Notes: generated from the sequence alone by a model not told the origin. A stretch of 64,000 nucleotides of DNA from Thamnaconus septentrionalis (GCA_009823395.1 CM020510.1:2590273-2654272), one strand, 5' to 3'; shown: positions 13,434-26,022, counted from the first letter of the stretch. Translations and numbers: made by a program.

Positions 13434-15474
13434 TTACGGCCCGTCCGGACACGGCAGCCTCAGCAGAGCTCTGACCAGCTTCTTCAGCTCCTTGTCTCCT
13501 CTGGTCCACCTGAGCAGCCGGGTCAGCACCAGCCGACCCTCCTCGGGGCGAGCTAGGCCCAGGAACCACGCCCCCTGGGCTCCAGCCCCACCCCCTCCTC
13601 TGTCATTGGCTGGCCCCCGCTCCTCCTCCCCGCCAGTGTCCTGGGAGTCCAAACCCGGGCAGGAACAGGAGCCGCCCTCCGGCAGCCAGAGGGCGCTGTG
13701 AGCCATGGCCCCTCCCACCCCCTCCGCTCTCTGGGCTCCGCCCCCCGCCCACCTCAGGATGCGGCTGCGGGCCGTGGGCACCAGCTGACGGTCGCCGCCC
13801 ACCGTGGACACGCTGCCCAGACGCATCTTGAAGGCTGTGGCAGGCAGAGACAGACAGGTCAGGAGGCACATTCACTCTTTCACTCACACCTTCATTCACT
13901 CACATTCACCTTCACTCACTTTCATTCACTTCTTCACTCACCTCCAATCACAACTTCGCTCATCTTAATTCACTCCTTCACTCGCACCTTCATTCACACC
14001 TTCTCACCGTAGGGACTGAGGCAGAAGTTCTCCCGGACGTCGGCCTCTCCCTCCTCAACCAGGCTGCAGGCGTCGCAGATCACACTTCCTGCAGAGGAGA
14101 CGGCACCAGGTGTGAAACTAGATGCACCTACAGACCACCTACTGAGGAGCTCAGAAGTCCTGCACATGGAGCCTGGTTGCAGAGTGACGGCAGGTCATCA
14201 GCAGGCAGCTTGTATAACGTAGAAAAAACGATAACAGTCTGTAGAAGAGAAGTATTTGGTGAAATACCACTGATGTGTGCTAATAATAGTGACAGTAATG
14301 AATGTTTTATTTTCCAAGGGAAATTGGAGAACATTTATACATTTACAAAAAGATTAATGTTTTCATTCATTCATCTTCTATACCCGCTTATTCCAATTCA
14401 GGGTCCGGGGTCTGCTGGAGCCTATCCCAGCTGTCTTAGGGCGAAGGCAGGGTGACACCCTGGACAAGTCGCCAGTTCATCACAGGGCAAAAGTTAATTT
14501 AACATTTAAAGTTTTAACACATACCTCAGTGAACATATGGGCCTATCTACAGAGTGTAAAATGTACACTGAACACAGAGTTACATTTCCACAGTTAATTT
14601 TACACTGGTAAGATATTATTTTACACTACACAACATTAAGAAGTGTTAATCGCGTTTTACACTATGTGGCAAGTCACACCTATGGTGTTATTCACATTCT
14701 ACACTGAACGTTCCCGGTGTTAAACCTATTTAACACTACTTAAAAAATGACTCCAAACAGTGTTGATTTTTCTTTTACTTACTCTTACCAGTGTTACATA
14801 TGTAGTCCCAGGTTTATGGCACAAAAATGAATGTTTGCAGTGTAGAAGGTTGAGGCAATTGCTACAAACCTCGAGCATACTTTGTATTTTCTAATATTTT
14901 CCAACAACAACTGGTAGGCAAAGCACCACATCCACACACACTGACCTTTGAGCGCCTCCTCGCGGCGCAGCTCCCCTTCCGTCGGGACGCTCTGCTGCCC
15001 CCCGGTGGCCGCCGGGACGCAGAGCTCCGTCCCGCTGGGGAAGCGGCTGCAGTCGAACATCTCCGGCCAAGGGAAGCCGAAGGCGCTCATGACTGGCAGG
15101 CAGCCGTCCCGCACCGCCTCGCACAGGCTCCTGCAGGGGCTGACCGGCTCGCCGAGCTCCGGCCCGCACACCGGGGCGAAGAGCGAGCACAGGAACTTGC
15201 CGGTGTCCGGGTGGCAGCGCTTGGAGAGCAGCGGCAGCCAGGCGGCCGCCTGCTGCTGCGCCTCCCGCAGGCTGTCGTGGCCCAGCAGGTTCGGCAGCCG
15301 CATCAGCCGGTAGCCGACGCCGTAGCACAGCGGCATGCTGGCGGGGATGGGCCGGCAGGTCGACCGCAGAGAGGAGGAGCCCAACGCCGCCTGAGTGGAG
15401 GTGGAGGAGGAGGAGGAGGCGGCGGCAGGAGGTCCGAGAAGGAGGACACAGAGGAGCACAGGGAGGAGGAACAT
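13434..15474 (-). CDS. Secreted frizzled-related protein, sizzled-like
   Basis: Three coding exons on the minus strand: 14946-15474, 14008-14088 and 13434-13834, phases consistent, 336 aa. A signal peptide (MFLLPVLLCVLLLGPPAAA) precedes a complete frizzled cysteine-rich domain: CRPIPASMPLCYGVGY, MRLPNLLGHDSLREA, CHPDTGKFLCSLFAPVC, then CRSLCEAVRDGC and FGFPWPEMFDC. Exon 2 adds ICDAC...ENFC. Exon 3 is a netrin-like (NTR) module starting AFKMRLGSV and ending RGDKELKKLVRALLRLPC. The three-exon layout and FGFPWPEM motif fit the SFRP1/2/5-sizzled group, which bind Wnts or, for sizzled, inhibit Tolloid proteases that cleave Chordin. The NTR part is unusually Gly/Ala/Pro-rich and diverged. Sizzled is preferred over sfrp2 or sfrp5 because of that divergence and an apparent absence from the human block, but this is inference; a phylogeny would settle it. 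Confidence 0.85.
14372..14485. repeat. LINE-type 3' end (L2/CR1-like) in sfrp intron
   Basis: Contains the familiar fish retroelement string TTCTATACCCGCTTATTCCA, then GGAGCCTATCCCAGC and GTCGCCAGTTCATCACAGGG. This is the common 3' end of L2/CR1-group LINEs or the SINEs that share it. Family assigned from memory. Confidence 0.65.
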
Positions 15475-16168
15475 CGTGGCAGCAGGAGAGCCGGTCAGGA
15501 GGTGACCGGAGCAACTTCATGAGAGACGGTCCTTCCCTCGCCCCTCCCATCACACCGGTTTGGGGGAGGGGGATAGGGGAGGAAAGGGGGCGTGGCGTCA
15601 TGACAGAGATTCTTCTTTGGACCGCAACCAGCAACCAGCTAAGAAGAAGATAAGCGATGGTTTTGAATGGCTACCAGTAACCAGTGAACTGTGTCCAGTC
15701 AAAGAAGCTTGATGAAGGTCCAGCTTTTACAAATCAGCCCCCTTGTGACGCCACCGAGCGCACTGATGCCTCCCCTAGGTCAGAGACCACACCCCCAGCC
15801 AAGTGCTGGCCCCTCCCCCTGAGACCCTGAGCCTACTGTTTTTGGTTCCTTGCCAACATGTGTGAGGTCCAGTGAAGCCCCTATGTTATAAACAGGCTGC
15901 AAACACAGGGCTAACGGACAATGGAGAGCTGTTGGACCATCACAGTTGGTCCAGAGTTGAAACTGCTCCACTGGATTCCAGGATGGAGGGTAAAGAAGAG
16001 TGTGGGAGCTGTCGCACTTATCACACAACTCAGTCTTGACGACAACAACAACAGCAACGACGACGACAACAGTCAGTCAGTCAGTCACGCAGCAGTTACA
16101 CAAACTGCAGCTGCATCATGAATCACAGAGAGGCAACAAAGTGTCTCAGTGTATCTTAATCACAGAGG

Positions 16169-16220
<52 letters not shown>

Positions 16221-16685
16221 AACGTGCTGCGACCTGCTACTCTGCTGGCAGGAAGCGCTCCGAGCTGCTCAGACAGCCGTGGAAATCTGTCTGATCTTCT
16301 TACAAAAGGAAGTAGGACAGACAGACAGACAGACAGTTGCAGTCGCAGCAGAGCTTCAGTCCAGGCGTGTGGAGACTGTGTGAGGGGAAGCCTCCTGACG
16401 CTGGACCTGTCGGAGCTTGTCTCAGCTCCTCAGCTCCTCTGGATCATGAAGGAACAGCAGGAACCTCCTGTGGCTGACCTCACCCTGGTTCCCAGGCTGA
16501 ACTCTCTCACATCCACCTGGACAAAGGAAGTTGTAAACACTGGATATACTGGCGTAAAGTTAAGCTCCACCCAACAATGGTCAAGAACCAGCCCCGCCCA
16601 ACCCACCCATTATTCCAATTTGATGGAATTTCATCAAAAATAAATAAATAAATCTCCATATATACGTACATATACATATATGTGA

Positions 16686-16759
<74 letters not shown>

Positions 16760-17760
16760 TGTAAGTGGACGGAATAGGTTGTTTACATTTGAAGATTTAA
16801 TGACATATTAATTCTATTCACATCAGACACCAATCAGTGTAAAGTCTGTGTAAGAAAACCCTGCAGACCTCAGCAGGCTGTTTACCTGTTGTCAATAAGG
16901 CGTCATGTGACCGAGTCCTAAACGAATCACTGGCCGCAAGAGGGCGCTGTGAGCCACTGACTCGCTCGAAACTCGAACGCTGACATTTACTTTGGCTTCA
17001 ATCGTGAGTTAAACTTTAAACATGCATATTGAATAGAAAAGCTTTTGGCTCTTACCCAACTGATATCTGTTGACCAACAAAGTTAGAGCAATATCCTTTA
17101 AAATAATTTATAAGTTTTAGCCATCTAATAATCATATTGTTAAAGGATTCAAAAGAGACATGTGCTTTCTGTTCTGTGAATGTTGAAACAGTTACTGTTT
17201 TGGCACTGCCCTGTTTGTTTGTAATTTGCTAGAAACATCGAAAAAGAATTGAAGTCGTATGTTTTGGAGGGATGTACTTGTTGGCCCCTCTGACTTTAAC
17301 AGAAATAAGACAAAGCCTAATGAAACATTCATTATTTGTCTCATTCTTTTAGCAAAATTCTACATTCACAAATGTTAGTTCACACAAAGAAAAACTTCTT
17401 TTATTGCTTTTCACAATGAGGTCAAGCACTACATCGACTCAATTCAGCTTTCTGTTATTTAAAAGGCAACAAAAACTGTGAATATTTGTAAACATTTTTG
17501 CATTTTCTTGTAAAGCCCTATCCCACCTGGCAAGTTATGTGATGTTGTGATTCTTCTGTTTTATGCAGGTTTTCTGTTTAATGAAGACCTACAATTTTGC
17601 AAACTTTGCACAATATGATGCTTTCATACTGAAGATCTACATTTCTGTAAACTTTGCAAACGACAAGTAGAGTTTTTGAAAACAAACAAACAAACAAACA
17701 AACAAAAACACCAAACAAACTTCAAACCTGAGAGCCCTACCCACCCCCACTTCCCTTTAA
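15475..17760. other. Head-to-head spacer between sfrp and lamtor1
   Basis: No gene could be supported. It holds (GT)n at 16168-16218, (TA)n at about 16683-16755 and AT-rich sequence 17000-17700. Regulatory elements of the sfrp gene probably lie within the left part, but none could be identified. Confidence 0.55.
16683..16755. repeat. (TA)n microsatellite
   Basis: About 36 alternating TA units, self-complementary and prone to hairpin formation. Confidence 0.95.
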
Positions 17761-17804
17761 TTTGCATTGTGCCGTGCACCCCCTCACCCCCAAAACCACC
17801 ATCC

Positions 17805-18046
17805 GCCCGTCACGTGACGCAGCTCGCAGCTGCTGCGTTGCAAACTTCCGGAAGTGGCCGCGCTGCTTGTTGTCGTTGCAGCTGTCATGTGATAGTTCGT
17901 CGTCCGAGGAAGCTGCTGCTGTTGACAGTAGCTTCACACTTTTCCGATGAGCGCTGGCAGAAACGTTGTCCTGACACGGGAGCAGCGCCACTCGACTCGC
18001 CAGTGACGGAGCAAAGGGACGCGGGCCTCGGGACGCCGCCGCCGCC
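17805..18046 (+). promoter_or_regulatory. lamtor1 promoter with CLEAR and ETS palindromes
   Basis: GC-rich segment directly upstream of the lamtor1 ATG. It has a perfect 10-bp CLEAR/E-box palindrome GTCACGTGAC at 17809-17818 and a perfect 12-bp ETS palindrome ACTTCCGGAAGT at 17844-17855. CLEAR sites bind TFEB/TFE3, which control lysosomal genes, and lamtor1 encodes a lysosomal mTORC1 anchor. No TATA box is seen. Confidence 0.7.
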
Positions 18047-20682
18047 ATGGGTTGCTGTTACAGCAGCGGGGACGAGACCACGGAGCAGGTTAGCTCGCTG
18101 CTAGCCGTTAGCCGCTAAGTGGCTAACGCTCCCCCACGCAGAAGCCGAGTTTGGACGATTCACCAAACTATATCAGACAGCGTTGGTTGTGTGTGTTGTA
18201 CGTCACGTGTCCCGCACACTAGTTTGATGAATAATAAAGTTTAAAGTTGTGGTTTATGTTTAGTTTTAGATGAAGTTAGTGACTTTTCTTTTAGCTTTAG
18301 CCTGCTAGCCGTGTCCGTCGACACAGGCCCCGGGGTCGGACTGTTTAAAACATCACCAGGTTCTACATATTGACTCGTGAGTGACAGTTTAACGGCAATT
18401 AAAGCAAAAGAAAGTCTTTTCCTTGCCAGAAATAAAACACATTTTTGCATCAGTTATAGCTTGTGTTTGCCTGTGAAAAAAAAATCTCGTGCGACTGGTG
18501 CGTTTTGTTGCACAACTGACAGACAACAGTCAGATCATGTGACCCACAGTGTAACAATAGTTTGAGGAAACAAGCAAGTTGTTCCTCTTGTCTCTCAAGA
18601 CAGATGGGCAAGCGGTTCACACTGCAGCTTGTCCTTGACTCAAACGCTTAATTGTGGTTCGAATGAACTGAGTAGGAATGATTCAGCCAACAGGTAGTTT
18701 GGTAAACGTGGAATTATTTCCCAGTGTTTGGCCAGAACGAAGCTGCTCCTCTGCTAGGTCAAAGTACAGTTGCAGCGCTTTCAGCCACTTCCTGCTCATC
18801 CTGTCACTGTGGCGTGGCAACGCCGTCACACCGAGCTCCAGCATTGCACAATCAAACTGGCCTCCGTCTGATTTGTTCCCAGGACCCCGATGAACGGAAG
18901 CCGTTGCTCCCGCACCCCAACCCCGTCAGCAAGCCCCCCAACGGGACCGACTGGACCGCCAACGTGCCGTCAGCGCGGAACGACGAGCAGGCGCTGCTCA
19001 CGTCCATCCTCACCAAGACGGCGCAGTAAGACCCATCCGCCTCTCGTCGCAATCCGTGTCGTCATCGCATCTATGAAAATTAGGTGGAAGTTGATTCGTC
19101 CCCAGCAGGATGTCCAGTCGCTCCTGCAGCTCCACAGCTGCAGGAAGAGATGGATGAGGAACGACCGCTCGTGAAGTGAAGAAGAATAGTGGCCAAAAAA
19201 AAACCCAAAACCTATGAGATGACAAAATAACACGTGTACATGCAGTTATATATACATGCAGACATACACTACCAGTGAAAAGTTCGGACACAACTTCTCA
19301 GGCCATTTTTTTTAATCTTTACAACTTTCTGCACTGCAGATAGACACTGAAGACATCAAATATATGAGCATGATATATGTAAAATAGGCTTTATTTGAAA
19401 TTAAAATTTAAATACAAAATGTGTTTGAGGTGTTTTACTATTTCATTGTTTCCTCCATAATTCTATTGTGTGTTCATACTTAGTTTTGATGCCTTCAGTG
19501 ACAAACTGCAATGTCAGTAGTCATGAGAGTGAAAGAAAAGACATTCAATTCAGAGGATGTGTCCGAACTTTTGACCGCTAGTGTAGAAGTAGTCGGTATA
19601 TGTGCAGAGTCAGCCGAAATAATGTTTCCACACATCAGGAAAAGAAAATCTTGCATTAATATTTCAATACCAAACACAATCAGACATGAGGAGATTGAGA
19701 CAAGTGACCTTTGACCTCAACAGTGACAAAATGGTGGCCACCGAGCACCTGGTCATGAACGTAGCTTCAGCACTTGCTGGTGCTACATTCACGAAGGCGA
19801 CGCCACCTGTTGGGAAAACATTGCACAACAGTACACAGTGTTATCGTGTACATTTTTTCCTGATGTGTGTATGCATTACTGCGGCTGACTGTGTGCGTGT
19901 GTGTGGACGGGATGACAGCTGTGAAACCCTCTGTCGTTTCCTCTCCGTCAGGATCATCATCGATGTCTCGGCGGCCGACTCGCCCGTCATGATGGAGCAG
20001 CACGAGTACATGGACAAGGCCCGGCAGTACAGGTAGGAGCTGCAGGCCGGCTGGGCTGCTGTGAAGGTCAGGAGGTCACAGGGGTGACGGGATGATGAGC
20101 TGAGGGAGGGAGTGAGTCGAACACGGGGGTGGGCAGGTTTCTTTTGACTGGTGGGGCCACAGTGGGTTCTGAAGTTTGACAGAGGGGCCGGAGCAGCAGC
20201 AGATGGTCAGGGCCGTTCTTTTGACAACTGGTTCTGTCGTTTTAGCTCACGTAGTTGCTTTGATGTTGACCTGTTAAGTCCAGCGTTGCTTCAAGGTAAA
20301 AAAAAAAAAAAAAAAAATCCATCCTGGGCGTTGAACTCATTTAATTTCTCCACAAGAAAGTGGAGAAAACAAAACGAGGTCAGAAACATTTTGGGCTCCA
20401 CACTCCCAGCCCGGCTCGACCCACACCAGCTTCCTTCATCCAGACAAACATTTCTCCCTTTTTTCCACCCAGAATGCACCACCCTTAAATAACCAAGGAT
20501 CGCCCTTCAAAATAAAAGTCTTCCTCTTAAAGTTATCATTTAATTGAAATAAATCGTCCTCTGTAAATGTAAATTATGACTTACTTACAATGAATATCAT
20601 TTCTTCAAATTTGGTGGGCCAAATTAAAAAGCTAACGGGGCCGCATATGGCCCTCAGGCCGTAGTTTGCCCACCCCTGATCT

Positions 20683-20721
<39 letters not shown>

Positions 20722-21317
20722 TCCGGCTCCTCAGACGTCCTCCGTGTTGCAGCAGCTTCAGCTCCAGAGTTTCTTGCCTCTGTCCCGCAGCACCAAGCTG
20801 GCCATGCTGAGCAACAGCCTCCCCCAGAAGAAGGCGGCCGCCCTGCCCTCGCTGACCAGCCAGCCCCACCAGGTGCTGGCCAGCGACCTGGTGCCGTACT
20901 CGGACGTCCAGCAGGTAACTCAACACCAGCACGACTGCCGCCCCCGCCACCAGGTGTCGGCGCTGGGCTCAGAATAGCTGCAGGGGCTATTAATAGGCCC
21001 TCTGCTGGGTTGCTGTTTCTAAAGACCTGCAGATCCCAGAATGCACTGCGCTTTCTACCCTCCAGAGGCCACGCCCACTGCTGGGTAGTGAATGTAAATG
21101 AGCGACGACAATCCTTTTGGAGGATGTGGACAGACACACACACACATTCAACTACATTCACATTCACACACCAACTTACACACACACACACACACACTTA
21201 CTGACGCACACACACACACACACCCAAAGTCTCTCTCACACATATACACACACCAACTTACACACATACATACATACATGCTGACACACACACACGCACA
21301 TACTCCAGTCTCTCACA

Positions 21318-21365
<48 letters not shown>

Positions 21366-21426
21366 CGTCCTTGTTCAAAAATCCACTTGTCTAGTTGTGT
21401 AGTTGTGTCCCCAGGGACTCACCCTC

Positions 21427-21475
<49 letters not shown>

Positions 21476-21581
21476 TCTCTCTCTCCAGGTGTCAAAGGTC
21501 GCAGCCTACGCCTACAGCGCCATCTCCCAGATCAAAGTGGACGCTAAAGAGGACCTGGTGGTCCAGTTCGCCATCCCGTGA
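18047..21581 (+). CDS. lamtor1: Ragulator complex protein LAMTOR1 (p18)
   Basis: Five coding exons: 18047-18088, 18883-19025, 19952-20032, 20791-20914 and 21489-21581; 160 aa (human 161). The N-terminus MGCCYSS carries the N-myristoylation Gly2 and palmitoylation Cys3/Cys4 that tether the protein to late endosomes and lysosomes. Later exons carry [52 protein letters not shown] and [20 protein letters not shown], matching LAMTOR1 throughout. It wraps the other Ragulator subunits and holds Rag GTPases on the lysosome for amino-acid activation of mTORC1. The gene lies on the opposite strand between lrrc51 and tomt, as in human. Introns hold a Tc1-type element, a hAT-like element, (AGC)n at 20684-20721 and CA/GT arrays. 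The AATAAA at 22587 implies a 1-kb 3' UTR. Confidence 0.96.
19265..19585. mobile_element. Tc1/mariner-type nonautonomous element, copy 1
   Basis: About 320 bp with terminal inverted repeats: CACTACCAGTGAAAAGTTCG at the left (19267) and its counterpart ending GACCGCTAGTG at the right (to 19583), about 21 of 24 positions paired, flanked by TA. The termini are the common fish Tc1 type (...AGTCAAAAGTTTGGACAC). There is no transposase frame. It lies in lamtor1 intron 2. A sibling is at 25060-25419. Confidence 0.8.
20125..20678. mobile_element. hAT-like nonautonomous element
   Basis: Left end GGGGGTGGGCAGGTTT and right end AGTTTGCCCACCCCTG are inverted relatives of the CAGGGGTGGGCAAACT hAT terminus. 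The 8-bp flanks do not clearly match. It lies in lamtor1 intron 3, with no transposase frame. Confidence 0.5.
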
Positions 21582-22586
21582 TTTCAGCCTCCCGCCACCC
21601 TCCAAACATTGGCCCCGCCCCCTTGTCTTCGCTGGCCCCGCCCCCTTCAGCTAACCCAGCATCGCTGCCCCTACTACTCTCTTCTTCCTGGCCCCGCCCC
21701 CAACTGCTACCACCACCGCCGCCGCTGTTGTAGGACTGGTGCCGCTCCACGACCACCACCCCCCCTCTACACACACACACACACACACGCGCACACACAC
21801 ACACACCCTGTTACCCGGATAATGAGGGATGATTGGCCGCTGCAGACTCCGCCCTCTGTGTGCCTCAGCTCACCTGATTGGACTGATTTGGAGGAAGCAG
21901 TTTTTCTTTTTGGCCGCCGCTGCAGCGTCACTCGAGTTTCCAGAGGTCGTGAACTGAGACGGCAGGTGCGTGCGTGTGTGTGCGTGTGTGTCTGCGAGCG
22001 TGCGCGAAGCTTCGGTCGTGTCGTCGCTCGTCTCTGCCGGGTCGACTCGGAACACTAGGCTTAAATAAGGAAAAGTTTTTCTTTCCGGTTGGCTGTAAAT
22101 GTTTTTGATTTTGTTTTTTGTTTTTTTTGTGTGTGAATCGATGGTAACCTGGTCACGCGACACGTCAGCCACGTCGGCGGAGTAGGCGGAGCTTCCGGTC
22201 GCGGCCCCCCTTCGCCCACCTCTACAGTGGGCGGGGCTAGATGTGATGATGTCATCACCGCCCTCCTGGGTTCTTTTTGCTTTTCAGAGGGAAACGTGCA
22301 CATTAATCAGCAAACTAACGGCGGTGGAGGACAGGAGCGGTCGGCTGACCACCACCTGCCATTCGTGATTATTTATTTTGTGTTTTTATTGTGTTACCGG
22401 CTGTGTGTGTGCGCGTGACCGCGTGACGTGCCGTCACTCGGAGCTTCTCGGTTGTTGTTTTTTTTTGTGTGTGTTTTGTTTTCTCTCTCTTCACTTCTCT
22501 TCTGTTAACAAGCACCAAAAAGTTTTAGGATTTTTTGGGGATTTTTTTTTTTTCCGATTCATTAAATTTTTTTTCAATATGAGTTA

Positions 22587-22592
22587 AATAAA
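22587..22592 (+). terminator. Poly(A) signal of lamtor1
   Basis: AATAAA following a T-rich 3' UTR, about 1 kb after the lamtor1 stop. Confidence 0.6.
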
Positions 22593-23137
22593 TCTGTACA
22601 TCAAAACAGTGACGCGGCCCCTCGCTTCGAGAGTCATTCAGTGGAACTTTACTGAACCTGGATGGTGAATCGTCACAACAGCCAGTTTGATTTCACCACC
22701 ACCAGCACAGACTCTGTTGCATCACTAATGAACTAATCAATACATAATATAAGCAAACCATGCAGTCAATAGTAAAGTGTCGTCAGGTTGTCGGTTGTGT
22801 TTCTTTCAGAACCATGTTTTAATGCCAACTGCAGATTTGTGAAAGTTTAATTTTAGTCCCTGCAGACTAAATTAAAACCTGCTACATTTGTTGAGGGAAG
22901 AGTTGTCGATAATTAACCTCGTTTGTTGTTCGTATTTTCAGTAGTAGTTTGCAGCTTTAGGGGCGGAAGCCCCCTAATCATCCTGCACAATATTAATTCT
23001 ACAAATACATTTGAACCAGATGTTTTCTTTGGAAGTCCTGGGTTTTCCTCGGCAAGACGCCCCCTGCTGGTGCCCCAGGTGAACATCCTTGCTGAGCTCC
23101 TCCTCCCTAGTATGGGGGTGGCTATCTAGCTCGCCAG

Positions 23138-25644
23138 CTAGAGGTCGTCGGGGTCCTCGGTGGTCCTCCTGGCCTGGAGGCCCTGGTGCCAGTACCGGGC
23201 CATGACCCGCTCCTGGGGGGTCACGGCGCTGAAGTCCATGCATTTGAGCCGCGGCAGCGCGTAGATGACGTGAGACCTGCAGGTGGCAGCGACACGGTTG
23301 GGTGAGATTCTGTTCCAAATGAAACCAGCAGCAGAATCCAGTGATACTGGTCGAGACGGCGCCAACCCGAGACCGAGACATTATCAAGACTGAGAGTGTC
23401 GACATGGAGACCAGACCAAGACTTTATATTTCAAAGAAAATATCAACAAAACAGGAAAAAAAATGAGCAGGATTTTTTTTTAAATTTAAGTCGTAAAAAT
23501 GCCTCCAAGATGAGGCAGAGGCCCTTGTGAAGTGGTCTGGAGACCGAGACCAAGCTCCAGGACTGCAACACTACCAATACTGTTGCGCAAATACACCTCA
23601 CACACCTGTATACAATCACAAGCACACGTTGGGACGACTGCTGATGAATCACTGCTGCATCTTATTGTCATATTACCATTTTATACTCTGTACTTGGTCT
23701 TTCCAGACAGCCAACAAGACAGACACTCGCTGTTTTAAAATACGAGGTGACTCAAATTGAAGTTGCCACTAAAATAAGTAAATAAATGAATTGCCACAAA
23801 ATAACATTTAATGGATAAAATGTTATTTTTAACCCTTTTTATTAAGTATATATTTTTTAAACGTCACTGCAGCTGTTTTATCGCAATTGCTCCGTATAAT
23901 TTAAAGACACCTGGTCTGTGTGACCCTCATTTTTCTTTATTCATTTTTTCACTTTGTTTATTAATGTGAACAACTCCCAACTAGCTGGGTAGCTCCTGCC
24001 TGCAGTACTGAAGTACTCCACTAGAGACACTGTGCCCTGCCTGCCGCTGCCCTTAAGGCATCAGGTACTTAAAAAGTTCGACGAGATCTCCACGGTGTCA
24101 CACGTGACCACAGACATCAACTAAAGTATCGACGTTTTGACTCGAGAGTCGATTTGTCGCCGTCGCAAACAGCCAATCACCGTCAAGCCACCTGTAGCCC
24201 TGCTCCGTCTCGATGACGTTGCCGTGCAGCGTGACGGTGTGCAGGTGAGGCAGCGCCGCCAGGACGTACACCTCCGACATGATGAAGATGGCGTTGGCGT
24301 GCAGGTACAGCACGCGCAGCTCACGCAGCTCGCACAGCACCTGCAACCGCGGGAGGGAGAGGCGGCTGTAGGTCAGGGGTCAGAGGTCAGTCAAGTGTAG
24401 TCTACATGGTATGAAGGTATATGCTGTATAACCACTAAAAAAGGTCCCAAATTACCGTACAACCACTAAAAAATAGGCAAAAAGCTGCGTATCAGATGCA
24501 TATACACCACTGGGTCAGAGGTCAGGGGTCAGGGAGGGGAGGGCAGGGGTGGGGCTTACACTGTGGATGTGTGAGATCTGGTTGAAGGACAGGTCGAGCC
24601 AGGAGAGCAGCGAGGGCTCGGACAGGAAGTGATTGATGGGCCGGAAGAGGTCGTGCAGGTCCTTGATGTTGTTGTTGCTCAGCCGCAGCGAGCGGCTGCT
24701 GTACTTCCTGTCCGAGTCCCGCCTCAGGGGCCGCAAGCCCCGGGTGGGCTCCATCTTCCAAGACTCTGACACACACACACACACACACACACGCAGCAGG
24801 TCAGAAAACGCAAAAGTGTTTTTGAACAATCGAAATTGTAAGAATGACATTAAAACATGATTAAAAATTTCAATGGATAACGAACTAATGTTCTCTCAGT
24901 CTGAGTGTGCATGATGATTACAAATACAGATCCGCAGCGATGAGGAGTCAATTTGGGATGTACCAACTGGAGGACGTCATTGTTGCTGTAAACATTTATG
25001 TAAAATGATTTTACATAAATATTTCAATTTTACTAACCTATTCTATTTCATATAAATATGCAGGTCAAAAGTTTTGAAACACCTCATGCATTTAAAAAAA
25101 AAAAAAAATCTGTACAACTTTCTACACTGCAGATACTGAAGACATCAAAGATATGAGCAAGATATATGCAATTATGCAGCAAAGAAAAACATGTAAAATA
25201 ACTAAATATGCTGTTTATGAAAGATTGCTTTTTTTTTGAGGAATTCAGATACGTATTTGAGTTATTTGACAATTTCATTGTTTCCGACATAATTCCATTT
25301 ATGTTAAAACTACATACGTAGTTTTGATGCCTTCAGTGAAAACTGCAATGTCAATAGTCGTGAGAATTAAAGAAAATTCATTAAATTCAAAGGGTGTCCA
25401 AACGGTTGACTTGTAGTGTCCATACAGGTTTATTAAGATTAGCAGCTACTTGATTAGAATTAAACAGAATAGAGCGGAATGGGCCTTTATTGACACAGCG
25501 CCACCCAGTTGACCGTAACGAGGCACAACAGTCGGTCTTCCAACCAGTCGTTGTACGACTGGTCCCAGACCGGAAGTTGTGACGCCCTCTACCTGTCAGT
25601 GCGCTGATGTTTTTAAAGGATAAATCCACCGGCGGTCCGAACAT
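23138..25644 (-). CDS. lrrc51: Leucine-rich repeat-containing protein 51
   Basis: Four coding exons on the minus strand: 25593-25644, 24560-24765, 24192-24340 and 23138-23276, consistent phases, 181 aa (human about 192). Exon 1 reads MFGPPVDLSFKNISALT. Exon 2 has TRGLRPLRRDS, then LRLSNNNIKDL and LSWLDLSFNQISHIHS. Exon 3 has LYLHANAIF and VTLHGNVIETEQGYR. Exon 4 has PRLKCMDFSAVTPQER. The LxxLxLxxN repeats and order match LRRC51, the LRR half of human LRTOMT. The cellular role of LRRC51 is poorly known. It starts about 0.65 kb from the divergent numa1 promoter. No splice link to tomt is visible, and its own stop is at 23138. Confidence 0.92.
25060..25419. mobile_element. Tc1/mariner-type nonautonomous element, copy 2
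   Basis: Same family as 19265-19585. It shares TACAACTTTCT(A/G)CACTGCAG, GAAGACATCAAA, CTTCAGTG and ACTGCAATGTCA in the same order. Ends are more decayed (left AGGTCAAAAGTTTTGAAACA, right GGTGTCCAAACGGTTGAC). It lies in lrrc51 intron 1. Confidence 0.75.
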
Positions 25645-25699
25645 GTTTCCTCCACGTCACACACACAGTGATGTCATACTTTGAGCCAGGAAACACACC

Positions 25700-25984
25700 G
25701 TCACCCTCCTCTGGTGAAACCCATCCTGTGGGATTTAATCAGAATTCTGCCTTTCATCTCAGTTTTAGGACATTAATCATAGAATTATGATCAAAACTCT
25801 CAGAATTCTAATGATTAGTTATTCTAATTTCGAAAAAACACAAACACAGAAACTATTCTGAAAACTGTCGCCGTGAAAAATGTTTTTATTTGTATAAAAT
25901 GTGAACAAATATAAAATCGTAATGGCGCTGTGAATGCTTGTTTGTTTCTGTTTCTTCACAACAGCTTCAGAGTTCAACGAATTC

Positions 25985-26022
<38 letters not shown>

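Noticed and set aside
14891..15634. 247-aa minus-strand frame overlapping sfrp exon 1
   Set aside because: Out-of-frame shadow of the frizzled-domain exon.
20684..20977. 103-aa frame starting with an Ala run from (AGC)n
   Set aside because: The microsatellite precedes the acceptor at 20790/20791; only the lamtor1 exon 4 part ([11 protein letters not shown]...) is real coding.
11870..25644. A fused LRTOMT-like transcript joining lrrc51 and tomt
   Set aside because: Both genes have their own start and stop codons and are separated by sfrp and lamtor1; no linking exon is visible.
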